The position numbers and the translations under genes were made by a program. The notes under the pieces were generated by a model. The model saw nothing but the letters and a program-made list of their open reading frames with translations, searched no databases and was not told the DNA's origin. Below are positions 28,841 through 38,173 of a DNA stretch of 56,647 nucleotides, one piece after another; positions within the stretch are counted from its first letter, which is position 1, and every line of letters begins with the position of its first letter. Source of the stretch: Funiculus sociatus GB2-C1 (GTDB taxonomy: Bacteria > Cyanobacteriota > Cyanobacteriia > Cyanobacteriales > FACHB-T130); assembly GCF_039962115.1 (NCBI RefSeq), contig NZ_JAMPKJ010000039.1:1-56647 (forward strand), given 5' to 3'.

Positions 28841-29710
28841 CTAATTTCTAGCTGTCAAAAACTCTCGCATATATTGAATTACCAACTCTGGCTGCTCTTG
28901 CTGCACCCAATGGCTAGAAGTTGGGATGTACTTGATAGTAAAGTCCTTAACGTACTCCTGAGTTCCATAGGTTAGTTCTTTACCCAGTGCTGTATCTTTC
29001 TCTCCCCAAATCATCAGCGTGGGAACTTGGAGAACGCTCCAATCTAAACTTAGAACTCTCTGCTGAGTTACATTACGGTAATAGTTCAGCGTTGCTGTTA
29101 ATGCACCGCGTTTGGAGGCAGCATCTTTATAAGCCTCAATATCCTCATTAGTGAAAGCGTTTTTGTTAACTGCCATACCCTTGAGAGCAGTTTCAATTGC
29201 TTGGTAGTCTCCCGCTTGCAAGAGTAATTCTGGTAGTCCCGGTATTTGAAAGAAGAAGATGTAAGAGCTACGTAGCAACTGTTGAGGAGTGCGGAAACCT
29301 TCGGCAAACTTGGCAGGATGAGGTATATTTAGCACTATCAACTTATCTAACATTTCGGGGTATGCGTAGGCAAAATTCCAAGCGATCGCGCCTCCCCAAT
29401 CATGTCCAACCAAAACGCATTTATCGTATCCTAACCCTTGAATTACCCCTTTCACATCTTCGATAAATTCAGCCATTACATAAGCTGATTGCTCTTTTGG
29501 TTTGTCGCTTTCATTGTAGCCGCGCAAGTCGAGAGCCACGACTTTAAAATCTTTGGCAAATTCGGGTATTAGATGCCGCCATGAGTACCAAAACTCAGGA
29601 AATCCGTGCAGCATCAGCATCAAAGGCCCTTCTCCCTGCGTGACATAGTGCAGCCTGATGCCGTTACTCGTGATGTATTCGTGCTTCCAAGAACCTTCTA
29701 GCACTGACAT
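28841..29710 (-). CDS. Alpha/beta hydrolase (epoxide hydrolase-like)
   Basis: 289 residues from ATG at 29710, which has GAGGTGAT six bases upstream. The longer open frame to 29848 runs through a palindromic repeat and lacks family similarity. The fold is clear: oxyanion segment MLHGFPEFWYSWRHLIPEF, nucleophile Asp in VLVGHDWGGAIAW (GHDWGG with Asp instead of Ser, as in epoxide hydrolases and haloalkane dehalogenases), a cap region, PTLMIWGEKDTAL with the acidic residue, and the catalytic His in SSHWVQQEQPELV. The HGFPE motif favours a soluble epoxide hydrolase. It follows a cytochrome b-like gene on the same strand with a 112-bp gap. Confidence 0.88.
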   Translation of the reverse strand: MSVLEGSWKHEYITSNGIRLHYVTQGEGPLMLMLHGFPEFWYSWRHLIPEFAKDFKVVALDLRGYNESDKPKEQSAYVMAEFIEDVKGVIQGLGYDKCVLVGHDWGGAIAWNFAYAYPEMLDKLIVLNIPHPAKFAEGFRTPQQLLRSSYIFFFQIPGLPELLLQAGDYQAIETALKGMAVNKNAFTNEDIEAYKDAASKRGALTATLNYYRNVTQQRVLSLDWSVLQVPTLMIWGEKDTALGKELTYGTQEYVKDFTIKYIPTSSHWVQQEQPELVIQYMREFLTARN

Positions 29711-29741
29711 TGATATCACCTCATACGATTGTGGATTTCCT

Positions 29742-29770
29742 CTCGTTACCAGGCTCAACCTGGTAACGAG
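29742..29770. repeat. 12-bp perfect palindrome in the cytochrome b-hydrolase spacer
   Basis: CTCGTTACCAGG (29742-29753) and CCTGGTAACGAG (29759-29770) flank CTCAA. It resembles the GTTCCCAG palindromes at 7577 and 16863 (CGTTxCCAG core). It lies between two co-directional genes, just upstream of the hydrolase ribosome-binding site. Confidence 0.55.
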
Positions 29771-29822
29771 ATTATTGAAACTCTGCCGCAATTTGATCCT
29801 GGTACAAACAGTAAGATATTCG

Positions 29823-30452
29823 TTACTCAGGCAAAGATAGCTGAGCATCTGATTCCATCAACGTCTGCTTCTCTTCTTTTTCCTGTAGCAGTAATCCTGC
29901 TAGATGAATAATGGCAAGAATCAGCGCTCCGATGGAGAGAACATAACTGTGCAAAGTGTAAAGGTGCGCGACTGTTACAGTGTTGATTGCGCCACCGCCT
30001 GTAAGAATTTGTCGCAGTACGGAACCGATGAGAGGAATGGTTTCTATTGTGCCTAACTCGATTTGGAAACGCCAGTATCCCAGCTGCGTCCAGTCGAGGA
30101 GCATAGCAGTCCATCCGAGAGCGATCGCAACTAAAGTCAATAAAATTCCGCTGATCCAAGCTGTTAGCCAACTAGGGCGAAATTTCTCTCCCAAAAACAT
30201 CACAACAATTTCTATCAGAGAAACACCAATTAATCCATTACCAGCAATGTCATGGATACGCTGAACTAACCAGCCATTGGGAATTTCGGCTTTAATTGCG
30301 TTTAAGGAGTTATAGGCTCCACCCGCCGTAGGTTCGTAGTAGAAAGACAGAAGAATTCCGGTGATGGCTGCAATCAGGGTTAAAGACAGAATAACTACAG
30401 CCAAAATAGTAGCCAGTCTCTGAAGTACGAAAGGGTACTGTACATTTTTCAT
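29823..30452 (-). CDS. Divergent cytochrome b6-like (cytochrome b N-terminal) membrane protein
   Basis: 209 residues from ATG at 30452. It aligns by eye with PetB over four membrane helices: TGILLSFYYEPTAGGAY, EIPNGWLVQRIHD, LGWTAMLLDWTQLGYW, IPLIGS and SLHTF-like YTLHSYVLSIGALILAIIHLAG. Three of four haem-ligand positions hold His (67, 168, 183). The fourth, 14 residues after His67, is Glu81 instead of His. There is no cysteine at all, so the c-type haem attachment of b6 is impossible. It is not the photosynthetic petB (no petD follows). A single b-haem membrane protein is my reading. It precedes an epoxide hydrolase-like gene. Confidence 0.8.
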   Translation of the reverse strand: MKNVQYPFVLQRLATILAVVILSLTLIAAITGILLSFYYEPTAGGAYNSLNAIKAEIPNGWLVQRIHDIAGNGLIGVSLIEIVVMFLGEKFRPSWLTAWISGILLTLVAIALGWTAMLLDWTQLGYWRFQIELGTIETIPLIGSVLRQILTGGGAINTVTVAHLYTLHSYVLSIGALILAIIHLAGLLLQEKEEKQTLMESDAQLSLPE

Positions 30453-30592
30453 GGCTAATTCCAACCTTTGTCGGCTGAATATGTATTTATACTTATTTTA
30501 TGTATTTTTCTTAAGTTAATGCCAATAAAATATTAAATTTCTCATTTCCCTAAATTGGAAATTCTCCCACTCTCCTACTCTCCTACCACCCA

Positions 30593-33406
30593 TCACCACT
30601 GACACTCTCGCGCCATCAATACTTCTATCGCCTTAACATCCAGGGGCCGGGAGAAAAAATATCCCTGACCATACTCGCATTTGAGCGCTCTGAGCTGGGC
30701 AAGTTGCTCAGATGTTTCCACCCCTTCTGCAATCACATCTAGACCCAAGTTATGCGCCAGCGTCACAATGGTGGGGACAATTTCCGAATTTTCACTATCG
30801 CCGCTCATCCTACTGACAAAGGAACGGTCAATTTTTAAAGTATCAATTGGAAATCGGTGCAGATAACTTAAAGATGAATAACCCGTGCCAAAGTCATCAA
30901 TATATAACTGTACCCCTAATTTTTTCAGCTGCAAGAGCGTGGAAATTGCAGATTCAGCATTTTCCATCACGGCGCTTTCAGTGATTTCCAACCTCAAACT
31001 TCCAGCATCTAAACCAGTGTCTTGTAAAATCTGATGGACTGCTAGAGCTAGATTGGGTTGCGTAAACTGTTTGCTAGAAAGATTCACGCTAATAGTTAAG
31101 GGTGAGTTGCCCAAGAATTTTCCTTGCCATTGGCGCATCTGACGGCAAGCTTCCTGTAATACCCACCAACCGATAGGAACAATTAGCCCTGTTTCCTCCG
31201 CCACCGGAATAAATTCCCCTGGAGAAACCAAACCCCGCTCTGGATGCTGCCAGCGCACTAGCGCCTCAAACCCGGTAATTTGACCTGTGGAGAGCGAAAC
31301 AATTGGCTGATAGTGAAGCCGAAACTCTTGGCGATTAACAGCCTGTCTCAGGTCAGTTTCTAAGTGCAAAAGTGCCACGGCGCGGGTGTGCATCGCTATG
31401 TTAAAAACTTCATGACGCTCTCTACCCAATGCCTTAGCGCGATACATGGCAATATCAGCATCGCGTAACAGGTGTTCTGGCTCTTCGTAATCTGTTGTAC
31501 CCAAAGCGATACCAATACTGGCGCTGGTAAACACTCTCTGCCCGTCCAGATTGAAAGGTAAAGCCAGTTTATTTTGAATTTGGTTGGCAACGCGGGTGGC
31601 ATCGCTGATATTTGTAATATCGTCTAGGAGAATTGCGAACTCGTCACCCCCCAAACGAGCAACTGTATCTACATGGCGCACACACGTTTCCAGCTTACGA
31701 GCGATTTCTACTAACAGTTGATCTCCGCTCATGTGTCCCAGGCTGTCGTTGACGACTTTAAAGCGATCTAGATCCAAAAAAAGAACGGCAAACAAGTAAT
31801 CGTTACGCCGTTTTTTCAACTCATTCGCGTGTTTTAGTCGATCCATGAACAAAGCACGGTTTGGTAAGCCTGTCAGCTTATCGTAAAAGGCATCGTGTAT
31901 TAATTGCTCTTCTGCAAGTTTGCGATCGGTAATATCTGTAGAAACACCAAGAATTTGTCTAGTTTTTCCATCAGGCGATACAAGCAATTTCTTGATTGTT
32001 TGAAACCAATGTACTTTACCTGTGGAATCTGTAATGATTTCTTCTGGAATAGTTTTTTCGTAAGATGCTCCTATCACCTCTCTGTCATCGCAAAGAAACT
32101 GATCTATTTGCGCTGAATTTGAATTGAAATCTGCATCGGTTTTGCCAAGCAGATTTTCGACTGTTGTGCCATAAATATTTGCTAGTGCTTTGTTAGCTAG
32201 GATAAATTTTCCATCGCAGTCTTTGACAAAAATTAGATTTGAAGTTCCGTCAATTACATAGCGAAGAAACTCTTGTTGTACTCTCAATGCTTCCTCAGCT
32301 CGATTGCGCTCAGTGATATCTCTAATAACGCTGATGACGCACAATTCATTATCAAAGTCAATAATTTCTGCTGATACCAGCCCTACACGCACTTCGCCTG
32401 ACTTAATAATAAAGTTAAATTCCTGGTTGCGAACTGTCCCTTGATGCTGTAAAGTCTGCATCACCTGAGTACGATCCTCTGCATTTGCCCAAAGGTTTAG
32501 CTCAAATGAAGTAATACCGATAATTTCTTCGCGGCTATAGCCAGTGTGGTGTAGAAAACCATCATTGACTTCAATAATGCGTCCTTCTGCTAGGGTGGTG
32601 ATAGCGATCGCATCGGGACTGGAACGAAAGGCTTTAAAAAACCTTTCTTCTGACATCCGCCGCGCCTGTTGTGCCAGTTCGCGCTCTTTAATCTCAGCTT
32701 GCAATTTTTGATTCGCTTTTTCCAGCTCGGCGGTTCGTTCCTGAACCCGGATTTCTAGCTCATCGTGGGCTTTACGAAGCGCTGCTTCTGTGTGCTGGCG
32801 TTCTAGTGTCGCTTCTAGCAGGTTTGCATAATTACGTCGCAGTTCGAGTTGCGCGACTACTTGACGACTAAGCGCTAAGAGAGCCTCTTGTTGCTCCAAA
32901 CTCAGTTGACGCGGTACAAAGTCAATTACACAAAGCGTTCCCAGTGCATAACCTGCGGGCGTTATTAAAGGCGCACCCGCATAAAATCGGATATTCGGGT
33001 CGGACGCCACTAAAGGGTTAGTTGCAAACCGATTGTCGGTTGAAGCGTCTGGGACGACAAACAAATCGGATTGCATGATGGCATGGGCGCAAAACGCAAT
33101 ATCTCGCGGTGTTTCTGATACCTCCACGCCTACTTTTGACTTGAACCATTGACGATTCGCATCAACTAGGCTCACCAGCGCAACCGGAGTTTCGCAGATA
33201 TGTGCGGCCAAATAGGTCAGTTCGTCGAAAGCCCCTTCTGGACGAGTATCAAGAACTTCATACTGGCAGAGAGCTTGAAGCCTTGCAGGTTCATTGCTAG
33301 GTATTGGTGCTTTCACTCTTGATGTTTCTCCAGATTGGATGTTGGTGACATCTTCTTTAGCACTAGCTTTCGCTTCAAATATCCCTATCTGGCTCAGATT
33401 TGCCAT
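30593..33406 (-). CDS. GAF-PAS-PAS-GGDEF-EAL cyclic-di-GMP enzyme
   Basis: 937 residues, soluble. Order: GAF ~55-195 ([28 protein letters not shown]), coiled coil ~200-245, PAS ~250-370, PAS ~375-495 ([21 protein letters not shown]), GGDEF ~500-665 and EAL ~675-930. The diguanylate cyclase motif is intact ([11 protein letters not shown]), as is the phosphodiesterase signature ([30 protein letters not shown]). It could therefore make or degrade cyclic-di-GMP; which prevails cannot be told. No haem or chromophore-binding Cys-His pair typical of cyanobacteriochromes was obvious in the GAF domain, so the input signal is unknown. Confidence 0.95.
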   Translation of the reverse strand: MANLSQIGIFEAKASAKEDVTNIQSGETSRVKAPIPSNEPARLQALCQYEVLDTRPEGAFDELTYLAAHICETPVALVSLVDANRQWFKSKVGVEVSETPRDIAFCAHAIMQSDLFVVPDASTDNRFATNPLVASDPNIRFYAGAPLITPAGYALGTLCVIDFVPRQLSLEQQEALLALSRQVVAQLELRRNYANLLEATLERQHTEAALRKAHDELEIRVQERTAELEKANQKLQAEIKERELAQQARRMSEERFFKAFRSSPDAIAITTLAEGRIIEVNDGFLHHTGYSREEIIGITSFELNLWANAEDRTQVMQTLQHQGTVRNQEFNFIIKSGEVRVGLVSAEIIDFDNELCVISVIRDITERNRAEEALRVQQEFLRYVIDGTSNLIFVKDCDGKFILANKALANIYGTTVENLLGKTDADFNSNSAQIDQFLCDDREVIGASYEKTIPEEIITDSTGKVHWFQTIKKLLVSPDGKTRQILGVSTDITDRKLAEEQLIHDAFYDKLTGLPNRALFMDRLKHANELKKRRNDYLFAVLFLDLDRFKVVNDSLGHMSGDQLLVEIARKLETCVRHVDTVARLGGDEFAILLDDITNISDATRVANQIQNKLALPFNLDGQRVFTSASIGIALGTTDYEEPEHLLRDADIAMYRAKALGRERHEVFNIAMHTRAVALLHLETDLRQAVNRQEFRLHYQPIVSLSTGQITGFEALVRWQHPERGLVSPGEFIPVAEETGLIVPIGWWVLQEACRQMRQWQGKFLGNSPLTISVNLSSKQFTQPNLALAVHQILQDTGLDAGSLRLEITESAVMENAESAISTLLQLKKLGVQLYIDDFGTGYSSLSYLHRFPIDTLKIDRSFVSRMSGDSENSEIVPTIVTLAHNLGLDVIAEGVETSEQLAQLRALKCEYGQGYFFSRPLDVKAIEVLMARECQW

Positions 33407-33790
33407 ATATATTTAGTTTGTCCTTTGCCAGGTTAGCTACATTTAGTCCTGCGGTATTTAGTTTTACCTCAAATCAGATAGCACCTCTAGGGATCTAAAT
33501 CACATAAATCCCGTACCTTTATCACAAAATTCCTTAAGCAAGCCCTGAAACAAGATGTTCGTAGGTCGCAGGGCTTGTATGTTATCTTACTATCAAGTTT
33601 TTGTAACTTTTACTTTATCAAGCTTTAATAATTATCACAGATAAAGTTTAAAATTAATGTTGATGCTCTTTACTTTTGGGATGAGTTCATCCAGAGGCAG
33701 GTGCGTTAGGGTGGCACCCGTATACCCTCCAGATAGAATGAACAAGCGCTACGCACCAAAATAAAATAGCTCGGAGGATGATATTAACGC
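33407..33790. other. Divergent promoter region with small hairpin
   Basis: Space between two divergent genes. CAAGCCCTG (33539-33547) and CAGGGCTTG (33569-33577) are exact inverted copies. A GGAGG near 33775 could serve the plus-strand gene at 33791 although the spacing is long. No gene seen. Confidence 0.35.
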
Positions 33791-34207
33791 ATGGAATATC
33801 AATTGCAAGTCAATCGGGCGATGGAAACCTTAAAGAAAGATTTACCGACGCTTTTTGAAAAAGATATATCGTACGAAATTTATGCAAAAGATATTTACTT
33901 TCAAGATCCTGTAAACAAATTCAAAGGAAAATCTAACTATCACATTATCTTTTGGACTTTGCGATTTCACGCCATGCTATTTTTTACCCAAATTTATTTT
34001 GATTTGCATGATGTATCTCAAACAGATCAGGATACGATTTTGGCAAATTGGACTGTTCGAGGCGTGTTGCGAGTTCCCTGGAAAGCTCGCATATTCTTTA
34101 ATGGCTATTCTACTTATACGCTTAATAAAGATGGTTTAATATACAATCACATCGATACTTGGGATCGTAAACCAAGCGAAATTCTGAAGCAGTTCATCAG
34201 CAAATAA
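33791..34207 (+). CDS. DUF2358 family protein
   Basis: 138 residues, soluble. The pattern LKKDLPTLFEKDISYEIYAKDIYFQDPVN, then FKGKSNYHIIFWTLRFHAMLF and a strand-rich second half ending WDRKPSEIL is that of DUF2358, a SnoaL-like (NTF2-fold) family of cyanobacteria and plastids. No enzymatic activity is known. No operon partner: the next gene is convergent, and the reading frame ends only 84 bp from it. Confidence 0.8.
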   Translation: MEYQLQVNRAMETLKKDLPTLFEKDISYEIYAKDIYFQDPVNKFKGKSNYHIIFWTLRFHAMLFFTQIYFDLHDVSQTDQDTILANWTVRGVLRVPWKARIFFNGYSTYTLNKDGLIYNHIDTWDRKPSEILKQFISK

Positions 34208-34290
34208 GCAAAAAGGCAAAAAATAAATTTAGTTGCGTATTTGCCTCTACGTGCTTATAATCGCTTTTCAATTTTTGATTCTTGCCTTTT

Positions 34291-35664
34291 TTAGCGTTCA
34301 CATTTGTGAGAAAAAACACGATAAGCATTTTCGTCTACATTACAAGGCTCGGTTAAATCATCGTCTTCCATATTCACCAAATTGTATTGAACATTTTCCG
34401 TATGAATTGCTAATGTAACTTTTGACACTTCCAAAAAATTTATTACCCAAAAACATTCTTCTTGCGGATAACATTCATAATACTGAATAATTTTCGCAAG
34501 ACAAACTTCTAAATGAGTACGGCTATAGGGAGAAATTAGAATTATTTTGAGGAGAAGCATTGCTAAGGTTACGGATTTTCCTTGAGAAGCTAAGGAAATA
34601 AACAGCGAAGAAGGTTCCCCGTTTCTCTTAACCGTTAAACATTCAATAACTCGATTAGAAGTTTTGAGTAGCAGAGAGCTATCTAACTCTTTTTCTGAGT
34701 ATTCTTCATAGAAAGATTCTAGGGCTTTACTTACTTTTGTTTGTAGAGTCTCTACTAAACCTTGGTTATCTGTAGAATAAAATAAATATTTAAGTAGGCT
34801 TTGCTTAAAATACTTGTACTTAAGCTGTTGAGTTTGTTTGAGAAAAATATTAGCTAGACTTGCATGGTTGAACCAGCCGCGTTTTGCCAAAACTTTCTTC
34901 ACTAAGCGCAGTGCGTCATCACCAAGAGCCGTAGGGTTTTGGGTTCTTGTATCATTAACTGTAACAGGCTGAGAACGAGCTGTATACATCGCCAGTTCAA
35001 ATTTGAATTGTTCTTTTAGCTGCTTTGCTAGTCCTTTAGCTGCTTGACGCTGTTCTAGGGTGTTTTTAGAATTTACATACTCAGGTGCTAGTAAATAAGA
35101 AGCATAACGGTATTTCCAATGGTCTTTCTGTACAACTTCATATTTAAAAACAAATAACTTGAGTTCTTGGTAATCTGGGCTATTGACAAAATTTAACAGC
35201 CACGCATTGAGGGTTCTTCGAGTTGGGGACGAGAAGCTATTGCTAGGCGATAAATTAGAAAACAGTTGAACTAAATCTTGTGCTGATTTGGATTGCCTAG
35301 CGGCAATCCAATTATTAATTAAAATATAACAACAACGTTTTAAAGTATTTCTAAATTCTTTTTCAGCATTAACAAATATTATTTTTTGTAGGGCTTGTCT
35401 AGGCTCAGAAGCAACAGCCTTAGCCGGATCAACAAATAACTGGTTGAACTCATATAAAACTAAGTCTGGCGACCATTTTTTAACAATGCTGAGAAAAAAA
35501 CGGCAGATAATTTCTTGCTCAGGAAGAATATTTTTGCCCGACTTGTTTGATTTAGGCAATGGCTTAGGCTGATAAGAATTTGGTAAAACATCCCGGATTT
35601 TCGGAGTCGTCATAACTCTTGAGTGCTTGGTTGTGAGTTGAGGTAAAACGCTCTGGGATTGCAT
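34291..35664 (-). CDS. Unrecognised cyanobacterial protein, mostly helical
   Basis: 457 residues. I recognise no family. After a Lys/Pro/Ser-rich N-terminal ~50 residues without signal peptide, the chain reads as mostly helical throughout (LPEQEIICRFFLSIVKKWSP, RNTLKRCCYILINNWIAARQ, GLVETLQTKVSKALESFYEE, LAMLLLKIILISPY), with a Cys-containing C-terminus. One hydrophobic helix near residue 385 might be buried rather than membrane-spanning. ATG at 35664 is taken; ATG at 35613 is possible. It stands alone between divergent and convergent genes. Confidence 0.7.
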   Translation of the reverse strand: MQSQSVLPQLTTKHSRVMTTPKIRDVLPNSYQPKPLPKSNKSGKNILPEQEIICRFFLSIVKKWSPDLVLYEFNQLFVDPAKAVASEPRQALQKIIFVNAEKEFRNTLKRCCYILINNWIAARQSKSAQDLVQLFSNLSPSNSFSSPTRRTLNAWLLNFVNSPDYQELKLFVFKYEVVQKDHWKYRYASYLLAPEYVNSKNTLEQRQAAKGLAKQLKEQFKFELAMYTARSQPVTVNDTRTQNPTALGDDALRLVKKVLAKRGWFNHASLANIFLKQTQQLKYKYFKQSLLKYLFYSTDNQGLVETLQTKVSKALESFYEEYSEKELDSSLLLKTSNRVIECLTVKRNGEPSSLFISLASQGKSVTLAMLLLKIILISPYSRTHLEVCLAKIIQYYECYPQEECFWVINFLEVSKVTLAIHTENVQYNLVNMEDDDLTEPCNVDENAYRVFSHKCER

Positions 35665-36199
35665 GGTGCTGTCGAAGATTCTTTATTCTAAATGTAGACT
35701 GTTTCTCAACAAGACTTTGTGATGGAAAACAGCGATAGCGTATGACAGCCACCTCATGAATGGGTGAGGAGGGATACTATAGCAATGTGACGCCAGTCAC
35801 GCAAGCGATCGCCTTTAAGGCTTGTGGGAATTTTCTCCGTTGGGGGATTTTTTTTTGTACAGCTGTAGCGGAAAATGAAATCGCAAACCTCTACTGTAGA
35901 GAAGAGGTTTGGGACGCACCAGTAGTAAGCTGTATCTAGCTGAAGCCGAGGTGTAGAGATCGCTTCCTAGCGAATTGCTGATTAACTACACGCCGTTTAG
36001 AGGTAATTCCGGCTTCTCGTAGCGCAGCACACCTACTTAATATACACCTCACATTAGAATAACAAGTATTAACTATATTCGCAAGAAGAGATAAAAATAT
36101 CTCTTTCCTAGTACCCAATCGCCACTTAAAAGTTAACTTCTCGGCGTTAAAATACACTAAACAACTAAGAAGCAGCAATTCCAGGGAACATTATTCTGA
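35665..36199. other. Intergenic region without clear gene
   Basis: Divergent space between the 457-residue gene and the DUF2927 gene. A minus-strand frame (35936-36178) exists but has no family character, a repeat-like composition and no ribosome-binding site, so it is not called. One HIP1 site lies near 35805. No strong hairpin found. Confidence 0.3.
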
Positions 36200-36235
36200 T
36201 TGGAGAACGTCAATTTAACCCGCCGTCTTCTGACC

Positions 36236-37081
36236 ATGCTGAAATTTTATATGCCAGTAACCAAGCGAACTCTTTGTAGTTTAATTGTAAGCTGTTTGAT
36301 GCTTTTGGCTTATCAGCCACCCAACTATGGGAATAATAAGCAGTTCGATACCCAGACGAGTGAAAAGGCAGTTAATCGTACCTCCATCAACGGAAAATAC
36401 ACACCTCTGGCAATTAATTATTTTCTGGAAGTGGCTATGGGAACTGAGTACGAAGGCTCAAGTTCCACAATCAAAAAATGGGATAGGGATATAAGGATTA
36501 AAGTTATTGGTTCGCCAACTCCTGAAGACCTCACAAGTTTGCAAGCAGTAATTGACGAAATCAATATTCTTACCTCAGGTAATATTAACTTGTCATACGA
36601 TGCGAATAATCCCAACCTAGAAATTTATTTTGTTCCTGTCTCACAATTTGCGAAATACGAGCCAAATTATAAGGCGTTAAATTATGGTTTTTGCTGGGTT
36701 GGGTGGAATAATGATGCTATTTATAAGTCGAGAGTTTTGATTTCTACGGTTGGAATTACCCAGAAAGAACGCTCTCATCTGATCCGCGAAGAACTCACCC
36801 AATCTTTAGGGTTAATGAGGGATTCTGACAGATACGCAGATAGTATCTTCTATCAAGGTTGGACTGACTCAACAGAGTATGCTGAGATTGATAAAGCTCT
36901 TATCAAAATGCTTTATCGACCAGAAATCCGTTCTGGAATGAGTAAGGCACAAGTGCTGGAGGTGTTGAGAACAATGGATATACAAGAAGAAATCGCACCT
37001 AATTCTGATTGTAGACCAACGGATGCAAATCCTGCTCTTGATTTTTCGGTTGAATCATTTTGTGATAGTAGCACTAAGTAA
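36236..37081 (+). CDS. DUF2927 domain protein (secreted, metallopeptidase-like)
   Basis: 281 residues from ATG at 36236; a TTG at 36200 and an ATG at 36251 are in frame and none has a strong ribosome-binding site. An N-terminal hydrophobic segment (SLIVSCLMLLAYQPP) suggests export. The body matches DUF2927: IKVIGSPTPEDLTSLQAVIDEINILT, LEIYFVPVSQF, RSHLIREELTQSLGLMRDSDRY with the EELTQSLGL core, and DSIFYQGWTDSTEYAEIDKALI. The core looks like a metallopeptidase helix, but HExxH is not present in that form, so activity is doubtful. A long inverted repeat begins three bases after the stop codon. Confidence 0.78.
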   Translation: MLKFYMPVTKRTLCSLIVSCLMLLAYQPPNYGNNKQFDTQTSEKAVNRTSINGKYTPLAINYFLEVAMGTEYEGSSSTIKKWDRDIRIKVIGSPTPEDLTSLQAVIDEINILTSGNINLSYDANNPNLEIYFVPVSQFAKYEPNYKALNYGFCWVGWNNDAIYKSRVLISTVGITQKERSHLIREELTQSLGLMRDSDRYADSIFYQGWTDSTEYAEIDKALIKMLYRPEIRSGMSKAQVLEVLRTMDIQEEIAPNSDCRPTDANPALDFSVESFCDSSTK

Positions 37082-37083
37082 GA

Positions 37084-37148
37084 GGAATCTTTTTTAACTA
37101 AGGAAAGCCGGAAATCTGCACGGTCTTTCTTTAGTTAAGAGAGATTCC
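37084..37148. repeat. Long inverted repeat abutting the DUF2927 stop
   Basis: 37084-37110 (GGAATCTTTTTTAACTAA...) and 37121-37148 (...TTAGTTAAGAGAGATTCC) are near-perfect inverted copies of about 27 bp around a 10-nt loop. No T tract follows, so it is either a processed 3' hairpin or a small mobile palindrome. The rest of the spacer to 37401 holds one HIP1 site and nothing else recognised. Confidence 0.6.
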
Positions 37149-37401
37149 CCGAATAGCGATAGGAAGCTGTCTAAAAGCTGAAAGTACCTCAAGATTGTGC
37201 GAATGGGGTGCAATAAGGTGCAAAACACGAAAAGAGCGATCGCTTAACTTCATGAGCTTACCCTGACACAAGCTGACACCCCCTCTTAATTCGCCAACAG
37301 TATCCTTAAGTTCTTGGCGGGTTATCAGGCTTATTGAGAATGGTGCAATATCTCAATTAAGTTATATTTTTTATCCTACAGTTTGAAGTGCGGAATGTGG
37401 G

Positions 37402-37824
37402 CTATAAGCCAAATGCTCGTTTTACGCTTGGCTTATTCAGGTAATACAAAATCAGGGCTGACATTCCAATATTAAAATTTGAAACTATTTGTATAAAGGA
37501 TATTCCTATGCCACTAATCACATAAACTGAGCTAATAATATAGATAAATTGAAGTATGAACATGGCGAATAATGCCCATTTTTTTAACCTCAAAAAGTCA
37601 AAATTAATTTTTCCTAAAAGTACAACAATGATTAGCATTATAAGAATAATAAATGGAAAGGGGAAAGGTATTATTTCCACATCCGCCCATACTTGTCCTA
37701 TATACAAAACAAGCCAGAAAACTAAAAAGAGCATTAGCCAACAAATACTCGAGCAAATACAAAGAATAGAAATAATTTTCACTTCAGGAGGTCGTCGGCT
37801 ATTTTGTTCAGGAGGTTGTTGCAT
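37402..37824 (-). CDS. Small four-helix membrane protein, unknown
   Basis: 140 residues with four predicted membrane segments: about 14-40 (IISILCICSSICWLMLFLVF), 55-75 (FPFPFIILIMLIIVVLLGKI), 83-104 (WALFAMFILQFIYIISSVYV) and 109-130 (SFIQIVSNFNIGMSALILYY), with a basic C-terminus KRAFGL. I recognise no family. The base composition is AT-rich compared with neighbours and HIP1 is absent, which may mean recent acquisition. ATG at 37824 has no clear ribosome-binding site. Confidence 0.65.
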   Translation of the reverse strand: MQQPPEQNSRRPPEVKIISILCICSSICWLMLFLVFWLVLYIGQVWADVEIIPFPFPFIILIMLIIVVLLGKINFDFLRLKKWALFAMFILQFIYIISSVYVISGIGISFIQIVSNFNIGMSALILYYLNKPSVKRAFGL

Positions 37825-37919
37825 CTTTTTTTTGAATTCAAGAATTCGTAAGTATCTTTCACTAATCGTTTGCTAACAATTAGTGATAAACCAAAAGCAA
37901 AAATTTTAATAAAAAGACT

Positions 37920-38010
37920 GGTAGTGGTATAGAAGTAGTGATAAATCCACTTTCACCCCCTACCGTACAAGGCTTTGAGCATTGAATATCACTACCTGTT
38001 TACCACTACC
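37920..38010. repeat. 24-bp inverted repeat, MITE-like
   Basis: 37920-37943 (GGTAGTGGTATAGAAGTAGT...) and 37987-38010 are inverted copies at 21 of 24 positions around a 43-nt spacer. Each arm itself holds a doubled GGTAGTG-like heptamer. A further hairpin, GAAGTGAT (38100-38107) with ATCACTTC (38116-38123), lies beside it. All are in the 349-bp spacer between two minus-strand genes; no gene is present. Confidence 0.55.
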
Positions 38011-38173
38011 GTATTTCGTTACCAAACCGCTGTAGACACCCTAAAATTAAAGACGATACTGGAGGTTAGTTACAGATCAATCGCTGTTGTGCTTTGCAAG
38101 AAGTGATAGAAGTCCATCACTTCTCGTGACACCTTCGCTTAGCTAGGACGCTGTCAACTTCCTAGACTCTTTC

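Noticed and set aside
29711-29848. N-terminal extension of the alpha/beta hydrolase
   Set aside because: It translates a palindromic repeat, and a strong GAGGTGAT site precedes the ATG at 29710.
35936-36178. Minus-strand frame of 80 codons
   Set aside because: No ribosome-binding site, no family character and repeat-like composition.
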